From Dehalococcoidales bacterium (GTDB lineage: Bacteria > Chloroflexota > Dehalococcoidia > Dehalococcoidales > Fen-1064), in contig JAURWL010000111.1 in assembly GCA_030654965.1 (NCBI GenBank), positions 1 through 46,484 on the forward strand: a stretch of DNA of 46,484 nucleotides, read 5' to 3'. The position numbers and the translations under genes were made by a program. The notes under the pieces were generated by a model. The model was not told the origin of the DNA. It saw only the letters and a program-made list of their open reading frames with translations, and did no database searches. The first letter of the stretch is position 1. Each line of letters begins with the position of its first letter. This document shows positions 15,630 through 24,937 of the stretch, one piece after another.

Positions 15630-16031
15630 CTACTCAATTGTCCAGTCCCTGTAGCCTTGCCGGATGATTGCCAGGTATTCCGCCGAAGGCTTCGTTTCAT
15701 CAGACTGGCGGCGCTTAATATAGGTTATTGCATGGCTAGCAACCCCATCCTCCTTGATGACGAGGACATTGATGCGGTCATAGGTGGTGGGGTAATCTTC
15801 GTAGCGGTCCAGTCGCCGGAGGTCTTTTTCACTGATTTCATACACAGCACCAGCCACTTTTTCACCCCGGACGGGTTTGATGCTTGCCGTGCCGCTTTTC
15901 CATTCCCGCGACCAGCCGGTGAAGATAAGTTTGTAATTGGGTAGAACAGCCTGAAATCTGGGTTTGGCGTCAGGGCAACGCTGTTTCATTTGCTGTTTAT
16001 TGAGGTTACTGCCGTAAGCGAAGTAATCCAT
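15630..16031 (-). CDS. gamma-glutamylcyclotransferase-like (GGCT/AIG2 fold) protein
   Basis: A 133-residue protein beginning DYFAYGSNLN, the hallmark of the GGCT fold, in which the YGSN loop binds the substrate. The acidic segment around YEISEKDLRRLDRYEDYP supplies the candidate catalytic Glu. Family members remove 5-oxoproline from gamma-glutamyl compounds, but many bacterial ones are uncharacterised. It is the first gene of the minus-strand run that leads into the patatins. A TATAAT on the minus strand at 16083-16088 could be the -10 of this operon, without a clear -35. Confidence 0.88.
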   Translation of the reverse strand: MDYFAYGSNLNKQQMKQRCPDAKPRFQAVLPNYKLIFTGWSREWKSGTASIKPVRGEKVAGAVYEISEKDLRRLDRYEDYPTTYDRINVLVIKEDGVASHAITYIKRRQSDETKPSAEYLAIIRQGYRDWTIE

Positions 16032-16139
16032 TTACGCTCCCCTGACTGATTGAGTGATGTAGTCTCTGTGGTTTGCGTTCCCATTATACCTTATATGGGT
16101 GGGGAGGAAAACAAAATGAGAGTGGCTTGAAGACAGCTT

Positions 16140-16168
16140 TTGCCATTCTCTGAAATTCAGGCTACAAT
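16140..16168 (+). promoter_or_regulatory. promoter of the DAHP synthase gene
   Basis: TTGCCA (16140-16145), 17-base spacer, TACAAT (16163-16168), 50 bases ahead of the start codon. Confidence 0.55.
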
Positions 16169-16218
16169 CTTACTAATAGAGCTAACCAGAACTTCTCAAA
16201 AAGACAAGGCAGGACACT

Positions 16219-17235
16219 ATGATAGTTGAAATGAAAACCGGCGCCAGCAAGACTGAAGTTGACGCTGTTGTACAGAAAGCCAAATCGCTGGGATTGGGTG
16301 TGCAATTGAATCTCGGCACGGATAAAACGGTGGTCGCTCTGCTGGGCGGTCACACCGGACAGCTTGCCACCGACCTCTTTGCGGTGCTTCCCGGGGTGGA
16401 GCGGGTGACGCGCATTATGAAGCCCTACAAACTTTCCTCGCGGGAGGTGAAGCCGCAGAACACCACGGTTAAAGTGGGTGGGGTGGAGATTGGCGGGAAG
16501 CAGATTGTTGTGATGGCGGGTCCTTGCGCTGTCGAGAGCGAAATGCAGTTGATGGAGGCGGCACGTCATGTAAAGGCGGCGGGCGCGACTATCCTGCGAG
16601 GTGGCGCTTTTAAACCCCGAACCTCCCCATTCAGTTTTCAAGGGCTGGAAGAAGTGGGACTGGCGCTTCTGGCGCATGTGAGAGCGCAGGTGGGGATTCC
16701 GGTGATAACGGAAGTTGTCGACTCGCATGAGGTGGGGATGGTTGCCAAATCAGCGGATATTCTTCAGGTAGGCTCGCGCAACATGCAAAACTTCACTCTG
16801 CTGACAAGTATCGGCAAGAGCAGCTGGCCTGTGGTATTGAAACGCGGTTTCTCCTGTACCGTTACCGAGTGGCTGACAGCGGCGGATTACCTGCTCGCTG
16901 AGGGTAATACCAATGTCATTCTCTGTGAGCGCGGCATCCGTACTTTTGAGGATAGCACCCGTTTCTCGCTGGATATATCGGCGATTCCGGTCATTAAGAA
17001 AGCCAGCCATCTACCGGTGATTGTCGACCCCAGCCATGCGGCGGGGCATCACGACCTCGTCCCGGCGCTGGCGAAGGCGGCGGTAGCAGCAGGCGCCGAT
17101 GGTCTATTGATTGAAGTGCACCCGAATCCCGCCGAAGCGCTCGTTGACGGTTTACAGTCGCTGAATCCCGGCGAGTTTGCGAAATTAATGGATGAGCTAA
17201 GAATCATCGCGCGGGCGGTGGGGAGATATATATAA
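16219..17235 (+). CDS. aroF: 3-deoxy-7-phosphoheptulonate (DAHP) synthase, AroF/AroA(Q)-like
   Basis: A 338-residue enzyme condensing phosphoenolpyruvate and erythrose-4-phosphate, the first step of the shikimate pathway. Residues 1-70 are a ferredoxin-like regulatory domain, typical of the type I-beta enzymes of Thermotoga and Bacillus. The barrel carries [24 protein letters not shown] and [12 protein letters not shown] with metal and substrate ligands (Cys, His, Glu, Asp). The N-terminal domain usually confers inhibition by Tyr/Phe. Translation starts at ATG 16219 after AAGGCAGGAC. It stands alone, with no other aromatic genes near. Confidence 0.95.
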   Translation: MIVEMKTGASKTEVDAVVQKAKSLGLGVQLNLGTDKTVVALLGGHTGQLATDLFAVLPGVERVTRIMKPYKLSSREVKPQNTTVKVGGVEIGGKQIVVMAGPCAVESEMQLMEAARHVKAAGATILRGGAFKPRTSPFSFQGLEEVGLALLAHVRAQVGIPVITEVVDSHEVGMVAKSADILQVGSRNMQNFTLLTSIGKSSWPVVLKRGFSCTVTEWLTAADYLLAEGNTNVILCERGIRTFEDSTRFSLDISAIPVIKKASHLPVIVDPSHAAGHHDLVPALAKAAVAAGADGLLIEVHPNPAEALVDGLQSLNPGEFAKLMDELRIIARAVGRYI

Positions 17236-17262
17236 ATATAATTGAATACTTGGGGACAGATT

Positions 17263-17997
17263 TCAGATATTTGCCTCAATAATAGAGGCTGCCTCAAGCA
17301 GATTACGAGCATAGTATTTCACATTCTCACCACCGGGATTGCGGACGAGGATAGCCGGTAAACCGACAGCTTCTGCCCCTCTGATATCCGCATTGAGGTT
17401 ATCACCTATCATCCATACCTTTTTGGGATTACTGGTTATGGACAGGGCAATCCGGAAGGCTTCGGGATTGGGTTTTTCATACCCGGTGGCTGCCGATGTT
17501 ATGCAAAAGTCTATATAAGGAGATAAACCCAGCGCTTTTACAATGTCGGGAAGCTCTGGAACGTGATTGGAAAGAATAGCATGCTTCCAGCCTTTTTCAT
17601 TAAGGTGCTTCAGGGCAGGTATCGTGTCATCATAGAGGATGAACCTCTCAGGGTTGATACAATACTCACGTACGAACCTCGCTAATTCACTCGCGCGCTT
17701 GCGGTTAAATCCAACCCCCTGATAAGCACGGATGAAAACAGTCTCTAAATTCAACCACCAAGCGTCAGGTGTCACCAAGTGGAGGTGAGATTCCTCCGGC
17801 TTGTGCCATGGAAAGCCATCTCTCAAATAGAGCCTTATCTGTTCTTCATCTACACGATGGCCGGGTTCGTGTTTATTTAAGGCTTCCATCAAAGAAGAAC
17901 GCCAGAGTCCGGGGCGGGTTGCCAGGGTACCATCGAAGTCCCATAAGACCGTTGGGCTTGTCTCTGTCATAAGTATTTCAATCTCCCAGACCCCCAT
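17263..17997 (-). CDS. HAD-superfamily hydrolase (phosphoglycolate phosphatase-like)
   Basis: A 244-residue HAD hydrolase: motif I WDFDGTL with both Asp, an alpha-helical cap (about 30-120), motif II ILSNH, motif III Lys in [10 protein letters not shown], motif [17 protein letters not shown]. The pattern fits Gph/pyrophosphatase-type phosphatases of small phosphate esters, but the substrate cannot be predicted. ATG 17997 follows AAGGATAAA; the alternative ATG 17970 (MTETSPTV) starts closer to motif I and may be the true start. It is convergent with the DAHP synthase gene, 27 bases away. Confidence 0.88.
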   Translation of the reverse strand: MGVWEIEILMTETSPTVLWDFDGTLATRPGLWRSSLMEALNKHEPGHRVDEEQIRLYLRDGFPWHKPEESHLHLVTPDAWWLNLETVFIRAYQGVGFNRKRASELARFVREYCINPERFILYDDTIPALKHLNEKGWKHAILSNHVPELPDIVKALGLSPYIDFCITSAATGYEKPNPEAFRIALSITSNPKKVWMIGDNLNADIRGAEAVGLPAILVRNPGGENVKYYARNLLEAASIIEANI

Positions 17998-18100
17998 TTT
18001 ATCCTTAAAAGGAGAGGAGCACAACCGATATATTTTGAGTCGTACCCTCTTCTATTGTCAAAGACCTTACATACCAGATTCTCTTTCTCAAACGTAAAAG

Positions 18101-18130
18101 TTGAAGCTACGCCTCATAATACGTTATACT
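18101..18130 (+). promoter_or_regulatory. promoter of aspS-tig-clpP
   Basis: TTGAAG (18101-18106), 18-base spacer, TATACT (18125-18130), 39 bases before the aspS ATG. Confidence 0.5.
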
Positions 18131-18169
18131 TTTAGGTTGAGTGCCCTAATTATCACGGAGAATTAACCT

Positions 18170-19963
18170 ATGCTGAAATCCCATTATTGCGGTGAATTAC
18201 GGAAAGAACATGTTGGCAAAAAAATAGCCCTGGCGGGATGGGTGGACAGGCGGCGCGACCACGGCGAATTGATTTTCCTGGATTTGCGGGACCGTAGTGG
18301 CGTTGCCCAGGTGGTGTTCAATCCGCAGGTCTCGAAAAAATGCCACCAGATTGCGGAACAGGTACGAAATGAGTACGTGCTTCACATCGTCGGAGAGGTG
18401 GCATTACGTCCGAAGGGGACGGATAACCCGAAACTACCGAGCGGTGATATAGAAGTCATTGCCGCTGAAGTGGAGATTCTGAACGCTTCTAAGACGCCGC
18501 CATTCTATATTAACGAAGAGTCTGAAGTCGATGAAGCCGTCCGTCTTAAGTACCGCTATCTCGACCTGCGCCGGACACGAATGCTGAACAACCTCATCCT
18601 GCGCGATAAGGTAGTGATGTACTTCCGTAATTTCCTCCACGAGCGTGGTTTTCTTGAAATTGAGACTCCTATTCTCATCAAGAGCACACCGGAAGGCGCT
18701 CGTGACTATCTGGTACCATCCCGTCTCTATCCCGGCAGTTTCTATGCTCTGCCACAATCACCCCAGCAATTGAAGCAATTGCTCATGGTCGCGGGTGTAG
18801 AAAAGTATTTCCAGATTGCCAAGTGCTTCCGTGATGAAGACAGCCGCGCCGACCGCCAGCCGGAACACACCCAGCTCGATATTGAGATGAGCTTCGTCGA
18901 TGAAGAAGACATCCTTCAACTGATGGAGGAGCTTTTCACCGGCTTGATTGAAAAGGTCAAACCTGACAAGCGCGTGATAAAACCTTTCCCGCGTATCAAC
19001 TATAAAGATGCTATGGAAAAGTACGGCTCAGATAAGCCTGATTTGCGCTTCGGCATGGAAATGCGTGACCTGACGGACATTGCCGGACAATCCGATTTTT
19101 CCATCTTTAAGAAAATTGTTGCCGATGGTGGCAAGGTCAAGGGTATCTGCGCTCAAGGCTGTGCCGGCTATACCCGTAATCAGCTCGAAGAACTGAATAA
19201 ATTTGTGCAGAGCTACGGCGCGGGTGGCTTGCTCACCTTTGCCCTGGGGTCTACGCCCGGAGATATCAGCGGCCTGACACAGGACATGGTGAAATCGGTT
19301 GCCGCTAAATATATGACTCTGGAACAAATCAAAGAGATGGCGCAGCGTTTTAACGCCAGGCTCGGTGATTTGATTCTGGTGGTGGCGGGAAAACCAAAGG
19401 TTACAGATAAGGCTTTAGGGGAATTGCGCAGGGAGATGGGACAACGGCTCAAGCTAGCTGACCCCAATCTGCTCGCCTTTGCCTTTATCGTAAATTTCCC
19501 TCTGTTTGCCTGGAGCGAAGAAACAAAACACTGGGAGCCGGAGCACCATCCTTTTGTATGGCCCTGGCCTGAAGATGTGCCGATGCTGGAAAAAGACCCG
19601 GGAAAGGTGCGTGCTCATTGTTACGATATTGTCTGTAATGGTCTGGAGATAGCCAGTGGCAGTATTCGTATCCATAACCCTGAGCTTCAGCGTCGTATTT
19701 TCCGCTTCCTTGGCTACAAAGATGCTGAGATTGAGGAGAAGTTCGGCGGTTTCCTGGGCGCATTTGAATACGGCGCACCACCACATGGTGGCATTGCTCC
19801 CGGTGTCGACCGTATTGTGATGATACTTGCCGGGGAGCAGACCATCCGCGATGTTATCGCATTTCCCAAGAACCAGAGTGCGATGGATATGATGCTGGAG
19901 GCACCGTCACCGGTGCGTGAACAGCAATTGAAAGAACTCCATTTACGACTTCGTGAAGACTAA
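18170..19963 (+). CDS. aspS: aspartyl-tRNA synthetase
   Basis: A 597-residue class II synthetase of the bacterial type: N-terminal OB-fold anticodon-binding domain (GWVDRRRDHGELIFLDLRD), class II core with motif 2 (CFRDEDSRADRQPEHTQLD), the bacterial GAD insertion (about residues 290-410), and motif 3 (HGGIAPGVDRIVMILAG). It charges tRNA with aspartate. Whether it also charges tRNA-Asn is not decided by this sequence. It is 17 bases upstream of tig, on the same strand. Confidence 0.97.
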   Translation: MLKSHYCGELRKEHVGKKIALAGWVDRRRDHGELIFLDLRDRSGVAQVVFNPQVSKKCHQIAEQVRNEYVLHIVGEVALRPKGTDNPKLPSGDIEVIAAEVEILNASKTPPFYINEESEVDEAVRLKYRYLDLRRTRMLNNLILRDKVVMYFRNFLHERGFLEIETPILIKSTPEGARDYLVPSRLYPGSFYALPQSPQQLKQLLMVAGVEKYFQIAKCFRDEDSRADRQPEHTQLDIEMSFVDEEDILQLMEELFTGLIEKVKPDKRVIKPFPRINYKDAMEKYGSDKPDLRFGMEMRDLTDIAGQSDFSIFKKIVADGGKVKGICAQGCAGYTRNQLEELNKFVQSYGAGGLLTFALGSTPGDISGLTQDMVKSVAAKYMTLEQIKEMAQRFNARLGDLILVVAGKPKVTDKALGELRREMGQRLKLADPNLLAFAFIVNFPLFAWSEETKHWEPEHHPFVWPWPEDVPMLEKDPGKVRAHCYDIVCNGLEIASGSIRIHNPELQRRIFRFLGYKDAEIEEKFGGFLGAFEYGAPPHGGIAPGVDRIVMILAGEQTIRDVIAFPKNQSAMDMMLEAPSPVREQQLKELHLRLRED

Positions 19964-19980
19964 CAAAACAAGGACTGGAA

Positions 19981-21291
19981 GTGAAAGTAACCACAGAAAA
20001 AACTGAAAACAGGCAAGCATTCCTCAAGATTGAAATGGAACCCGCTGAGATTGAAGCAGGCACAGAGACCGCGTATCATCGTTTAGTGAAAAAGGTAGAG
20101 GTGCCGGGTTTCCGCCGCGGTAAGGCACCCCGGGCTATCTTTGAACGACATTTTGGGAAGGACCGCCTTTTCCATGAGACGCTGGATGACCTCATCCCGG
20201 ATGCTTACAAGAAAGCAATAGATGACCAGAAACTGGAACCGATTGCCCAGCCGCAGATTGAAGTCGAGACAGAAAATCCCCTCGTATTAAAGGCAATCGT
20301 GCCATTGAAACCAATTACTACAGTGGGTGATTACCACACTATTGAACTCAAGCCACGGGAAGTTGAAATCACCGAGGAAATGGTTGATAAGGTTGTAGAC
20401 AGACTAAGGCATCAACACGCCACCTGGGAGCCGGTGGACAGGGCTGTTGCCATCGGTGATATGGTAACTATTGATTTAGAGAGCACGGCAAAGGGCGAGG
20501 CATTCATCAACCGCAAAGGATTGGAGTATCAGCTATTGGACGAGGATACGGGTCCTATACCGGGCTTTGCTGGACAACTGGTGGGATTAAAGAAAGGCGA
20601 AGAGAAAGAGTGGACTCATAAATTCCCTGATGATTATTTCCGGAAGGAGCTTGTCGGGTGTGACGCCACTTTCAAGGTCAAGGTGAATGAGATTAAGCAG
20701 GAAATTCTGCCGGAAGTGAATGACCAGTTTGCCGCGCAGGTAAATGCCGAGTTCACCACAGTAGCGATTTTGCGACAGAAAGCCATGGAGGAGATGAAGG
20801 AGAGGGCGGAACACGAGGCAGAGCACGAGTTTGAGGATAAGGTCATTGAAGCGGCAACGGCGATGAGCCAGATAGAGTACCCGCCGGTAATTGTCGAGGC
20901 GGAGATTGACCATCTGCTGGAGCGCAACTTCAGATATATCCAACAGACCGGGCAGGATATTGAGCACTATCTTCAGACTATCGGCAAAACAGTCGAGCAA
21001 ATGCGGGAGGAATTGCGTCCCGCGGCGCTGAAGCGGGTTGCGGAGTCCCTGGTGTTGGGGAAAATTGCGGAACAGGAAAAGATAGAAGCGACACCGGCGG
21101 AAATTGACGCTGAGATTGAGATAGCTGTCAATAATTCTCAGGAAAATAAAGAGGCAATACGACAGGCTTTGAATAACGAGAACAACCGTGAAGCGATTGA
21201 GAATACGCTTATCACCCGTAAGGTGATTAAGTGCTTGACTGATTTAGCGCAGTCCCCGAAGGAGAAAAAAGAAGACAAATCTGAGGGGTAA
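19981..21291 (+). CDS. tig: trigger factor, ribosome-associated chaperone
   Basis: A 436-residue trigger factor starting at GTG 19981 behind GGACTGGAA. The N-terminal ribosome-docking domain carries the signature GFRRGKAPRAIFE. An FKBP-type prolyl isomerase domain lies at about 150-245, and a long helical C-terminal domain forms the chaperone arms. It binds nascent chains at the ribosome exit. The classical tig-clpP order is kept, with a 90-base gap before clpP. Confidence 0.97.
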   Translation: MKVTTEKTENRQAFLKIEMEPAEIEAGTETAYHRLVKKVEVPGFRRGKAPRAIFERHFGKDRLFHETLDDLIPDAYKKAIDDQKLEPIAQPQIEVETENPLVLKAIVPLKPITTVGDYHTIELKPREVEITEEMVDKVVDRLRHQHATWEPVDRAVAIGDMVTIDLESTAKGEAFINRKGLEYQLLDEDTGPIPGFAGQLVGLKKGEEKEWTHKFPDDYFRKELVGCDATFKVKVNEIKQEILPEVNDQFAAQVNAEFTTVAILRQKAMEEMKERAEHEAEHEFEDKVIEAATAMSQIEYPPVIVEAEIDHLLERNFRYIQQTGQDIEHYLQTIGKTVEQMREELRPAALKRVAESLVLGKIAEQEKIEATPAEIDAEIEIAVNNSQENKEAIRQALNNENNREAIENTLITRKVIKCLTDLAQSPKEKKEDKSEG

Positions 21292-21381
21292 CAGGTAGGC
21301 AGGCACGGTTTTTCCAACTTCTGTATAATAGTAGGTAGAAGTCAGTCTGATTATAGTATCAAGTGTAGTTGGAGGTGCAGA

Positions 21382-22008
21382 ATGGCTATTGACCCGATGA
21401 ATGTTATTCCGATGGTGATTGAGAGCAGTACCAGGGGAGAACGTGCTTTCGATATTTATTCGCTACTACTGAGAGAGCGTATCGTTATCCTCGGTATGCC
21501 TATAAACGACCAGGTTGCGAATCTTATCGTTGCACAGCTTCTCTATCTGGATAGGGAAGACCCTGACAAGGATATCAATCTGTATATACACTGCCCGGGC
21601 GGTGTTATCAGCGCCGGTCTGGCAATCTACGATACGATACAATTAATCCGACCTGAAGTATCTACAATATGCATTGGCATGGCAGCAAGTATGGGCACTG
21701 TGTTGCTGTGTGCCGGCATCAAGGGTAAACGCTTCGCTCTGCCCAATTCCACTATCCACATGCACCAGGCAGTCGGTGGCGCTCAGGGACAGGCATCCGA
21801 TATTGCCATTGCCGCCAAGGAAATCATGCGTCTTCAGGATATCATACGTAATATCATCTCGAAGCATACCGGACAGTCCCTGGATAAAATCACCCACGAT
21901 ACCGACCGTGATTTCTATCTGAATCCTCAGCAAGCGATGGAATACGGACTGATTGACGAAATCCTGGTCAAACCATCGAAAGACGCAGGCAAGGCAAAGA
22001 AGAGCTAA
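21382..22008 (+). CDS. clpP: ATP-dependent Clp protease proteolytic subunit
   Basis: A 208-residue ClpP. The catalytic triad is visible: Ser in [11 protein letters not shown], His in STIHMHQ, Asp in THDTDRDFY. It forms the two-ring proteolytic chamber used with ClpX or ClpC. The start has a strong GGAGGTG. A TATAAT at 21325-21330 may serve an internal promoter, but no -35 is evident. clpX does not follow; the next gene is convergent. Confidence 0.97.
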   Translation: MAIDPMNVIPMVIESSTRGERAFDIYSLLLRERIVILGMPINDQVANLIVAQLLYLDREDPDKDINLYIHCPGGVISAGLAIYDTIQLIRPEVSTICIGMAASMGTVLLCAGIKGKRFALPNSTIHMHQAVGGAQGQASDIAIAAKEIMRLQDIIRNIISKHTGQSLDKITHDTDRDFYLNPQQAMEYGLIDEILVKPSKDAGKAKKS

Positions 22009-22150
22009 AGGCACTGTCTGTATACTGTCTGACATTTAGGGGATAATTGACTGAAGGCTGGAGACTCTACCGTTTGTATAGGCTGTTCGTTGTTCTTATA
22101 TAATGGGGAGAGAACCTCTAATTTCCCTTTCTTGTAGATTGCCTTAGTCG

Positions 22151-23146
22151 TTAACTCACCTTGCCCGCAGACTGCCTCACCAGATGCCTGAAGCGTTGGT
22201 GGAGTTGTACAACATCATCGATACGCGTTCTATCATGCTCCGCCAGCCAGTGAAAATTGGCGCGGTCACCTGTGCCACTCCTTTTTTCTCGCTCCTGCGC
22301 TATGCGTTTAATTTCTTTTCTTTGCCCTTTCTTCCATGCCGCAAGCACGTCTTTGAGGTCAATGAGGTGGGTGGATGCCAGACTCATCGTGGCGTGAGAC
22401 AGAGCTTGACGGTCGGCGTTGAAAGCAATAGCCAACCCGCCTTCCCGGTCAACTTCCGCGAGCATGTGAGCATCGGCGATGCTATCACCTACTACCACCC
22501 ATTTCGATAGGGGCTCTTGATATTTATCAGCGAACCGTTTCAGAGCGACGGTTTTACGCTGTCCCCCGTTTGGTTTGACCTGCTGGATGAGCTTACCGAC
22601 GGTGGTTTGTGGGAGTTCCACCCGGAAGAATTTATCCAGCGTTTGTTTGATGCCGGTGTCATCAGTCGCATTCAGTATCAGGGTGTTCTTCTCGGTACGG
22701 TGGAGCAGGTCGGTTTCTTCCCCGGTTAGTGCCAGGCGTATTGTATCCAGTGGAAATGGGGTGCAGGCTATATTGTGAGCATAAATACCGAGCTTATGGG
22801 TAATGTGGATGGCATACTGCTCGCAGGCGGGGGTAATACAGAAAACCCGCCAATCGCTGGTGAGAAGCGAAGAAATCAGATCGAGCGCCCCCTGAATCAA
22901 TGTAGCTTCGCTGGCAAAACGGGCAATATCTGCTTCTGTAATATTGTGCAGGATGAGGAAAGGTGCAATAAACGCCAGCGTATCACCGGGTTCATAGTAA
23001 GACTCATCTTTCGTGGTCAACAGATTTTCATATCGGCTGATAACCTCGAAAATTTTATTACCTTCGGGGAAGAGTCGCATCAGGTCACAGGTATTATCCT
23101 GCGGTGAGAGAGTCCCCTCAAGGTCGAAGGCGATATAATTACTCAT
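22151..23146 (-). CDS. HAD-like phosphohydrolase with altered motif I (DxE)
   Basis: A 331-residue HAD-superfamily protein. Motif I is F-D8-L-E10-G-T, with Glu where the second Asp (general acid/base) normally stands. Motif II lies near VFCITPA and motif IV is VVGDSIADAHML. A Lys before the motif IV region (KTVALKRF) could serve as motif III. Residues 260-331 form a basic, helical C-terminal extension not usual for HAD phosphatases. The substrate is unknown. It is the last gene of the dprA-topA-xer run, 30 bases after the PHP gene. Confidence 0.75.
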   Translation of the reverse strand: MSNYIAFDLEGTLSPQDNTCDLMRLFPEGNKIFEVISRYENLLTTKDESYYEPGDTLAFIAPFLILHNITEADIARFASEATLIQGALDLISSLLTSDWRVFCITPACEQYAIHITHKLGIYAHNIACTPFPLDTIRLALTGEETDLLHRTEKNTLILNATDDTGIKQTLDKFFRVELPQTTVGKLIQQVKPNGGQRKTVALKRFADKYQEPLSKWVVVGDSIADAHMLAEVDREGGLAIAFNADRQALSHATMSLASTHLIDLKDVLAAWKKGQRKEIKRIAQEREKRSGTGDRANFHWLAEHDRTRIDDVVQLHQRFRHLVRQSAGKVS

Positions 23147-23176
23147 CCCCGGTTTTACCTTCTAGTAATTTTTGTT

Positions 23177-23821
23177 TTAGAACGCATTTTTAATCTTAGA
23201 CCAGGTGCTGTTGAAGTGGACGAAGGGACTGGAACGTTTCCCGTTTATTTTTGCTTTTTTCAGGGCTTCGAGAAATTCCTCCGGCGTGTTGAAGTCGAGT
23301 AATTCCACAATAACATTACCAATCTCGCCGATACTGTGCGCATCACTGCCGGCGATACCGGGTAAGTTATGTTCCCTGGCATAAGCCCTTGCTTTAGTCG
23401 CTGGTCGCCCGAAGGGGCAACGGGCATTGAACACCTCCAGGATGTCCACCTGCGGAATGATTCGCGCCCAGCCCTCTTCATTCAACCGCAATCCGCGCAT
23501 GGGGTCGAAGGGGTGGGGAATCGAAACCAGTCCGCCCTGTGCTCGGACGCTATCAATGGCGCGTTCAATTGATAAGCCGCTGGCAATATGCTCCTTTAAA
23601 AATAGCCCCATGACCTCGCCGCTGGGTGTCAGGATTTCCTCGGCGATAATGACCTTGAACGGAGCCATTTCCTTCAACTTGAAAGCGCCTTCCGTTGCAT
23701 CGTGGTCGGCAATAGCGACACAGTTGATGCCCAGTTCCTGACAACGGATGACAATTTCATCAAGCTCGTTGTGGCAGTCCATTGAATACCTGGTATGAAT
23801 GTGGAAATCAGCTTTTAGCAA
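23177..23821 (-). CDS. PHP-domain metal-dependent phosphoesterase
   Basis: A 214-residue PHP protein of the YciV/TrpH class. Metal-binding motifs occur in order: HIHTRYSMD (10-18 region), AIADHDAT, a Glu in IIAEEIL, IPHPFD, and GSDAHSIGE. Relatives hydrolyse 3',5'-nucleoside bisphosphates or short oligonucleotides from the 5' end; others are of unknown substrate. It lies 30 bases downstream of the peptidase gene, and its product is cytoplasmic. Confidence 0.9.
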   Translation of the reverse strand: MLKADFHIHTRYSMDCHNELDEIVIRCQELGINCVAIADHDATEGAFKLKEMAPFKVIIAEEILTPSGEVMGLFLKEHIASGLSIERAIDSVRAQGGLVSIPHPFDPMRGLRLNEEGWARIIPQVDILEVFNARCPFGRPATKARAYAREHNLPGIAGSDAHSIGEIGNVIVELLDFNTPEEFLEALKKAKINGKRSSPFVHFNSTWSKIKNAF

Positions 23822-23851
23822 GATAATATGTCCTTTCTCGGGGTTATGGAG

Positions 23852-24937
23852 TTACTTATCATGCCACTTTCTGGCGTGAGATAGCAATTTTACCTTACCG
23901 TTTTCCATTACTGCAAGGTCTTCAATTCTTATCCCTCCCCATCCCGGCAGGTAAATTCCCGGTTCTATGCTGAAGACCATGCCATCGGTGAGCGCATCCG
24001 GCGATGCAAGGGGACTGAGGCGGGGAGCGGGGTCATGGGTAGCCAGTCCGACCCCATGCCCGAGCCCGTGCCCGAACATATCCCCGTAACCGGCAGTGTT
24101 AATGATACTCCGCGCCAGGTCGTCTGCTTGCACTCCGTTCATACCGGCGTGAATGCCGTCGATGGCGGCTTCCTGCGCGCGGCGCACAATATCATAAATC
24201 TTGTGGAAGGTTTTGTCCGGTTTGCCCAGACAAATAGTGCGGGTGAGGTCGCTGCCGTAGTTACTGAACTTGGCGCCCATGTCAATCACCACCGGTTCGC
24301 CAGTGGCGATGGGACGGTCGGAGGGTTGATGATGAGGTAAGGCTGCATTCGGACCAGAGGCAATGATAATCCCGAAGGGCATGCTCTGACTGCCCGATTC
24401 GCGCATGGACTTTTCCAGTTCCCAAGCGAGTTGTAATTCCGTGATACCGGGTTTTAGTTTGGCGGTGACTGAATCGAAGGCAGTATCGCCAATTTTAGCG
24501 GCGCGCTGTATGTATTCAATCTCTTCCGGCTCTTTGACACCCCTTAGTTTCTCCACTGTATTCTCCAGAGGGACAAGACGGAGGCGGGAGCGTTCCTTAT
24601 CCAGAATTGCCGCTAGTTCGTGGTAGAAAGCAAAGGTTATATAGGGAGATTCAAACCCCAGCCGCTGTATTTCACGCCTTTCCAGTAGTTTGGGAAACCA
24701 TTCGGCGGTACGCCCTTTTATCTCAAAAAGGGTGAAGTGTGGCGATTGTTGCTTAACCTGTTCAAAATAACGGAAGTCGGTGGCGAGCACAGCATCTTTG
24801 GGAGTGATGAGCAGGTAGCCAGTGGAGCCATCAAATCCCGAGAGATAATAGCGGTTTCCCGGCTGGGAAACAAAGATGGCATCCACTTCCCTTTTTACCA
24901 GTTCCTGCCGCAGTTTTACCAGTCTATTTGCTGTCAT
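23852..24937 (-). CDS. M24B-family Xaa-Pro aminopeptidase
   Basis: A 361-residue metallopeptidase removing N-terminal residues before proline. The N-terminal creatinase-like domain (1-125) starts TANRLVKLRQELVKREVDA. The pita-bread domain holds the metal ligands: Asp in VIDMGAKF, Asp in GSDLTRTICLG, His in GHGLGHGVGL, Glu in FSIEPGIY, Glu in IRIEDL. ATG 24937 is chosen because of GGAAAGGAGAATA just upstream; the open frame reaches further but crosses the recombinase gene. It overlaps that gene by 14 bases. Confidence 0.93.
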   Translation of the reverse strand: MTANRLVKLRQELVKREVDAIFVSQPGNRYYLSGFDGSTGYLLITPKDAVLATDFRYFEQVKQQSPHFTLFEIKGRTAEWFPKLLERREIQRLGFESPYITFAFYHELAAILDKERSRLRLVPLENTVEKLRGVKEPEEIEYIQRAAKIGDTAFDSVTAKLKPGITELQLAWELEKSMRESGSQSMPFGIIIASGPNAALPHHQPSDRPIATGEPVVIDMGAKFSNYGSDLTRTICLGKPDKTFHKIYDIVRRAQEAAIDGIHAGMNGVQADDLARSIINTAGYGDMFGHGLGHGVGLATHDPAPRLSPLASPDALTDGMVFSIEPGIYLPGWGGIRIEDLAVMENGKVKLLSHARKWHDK

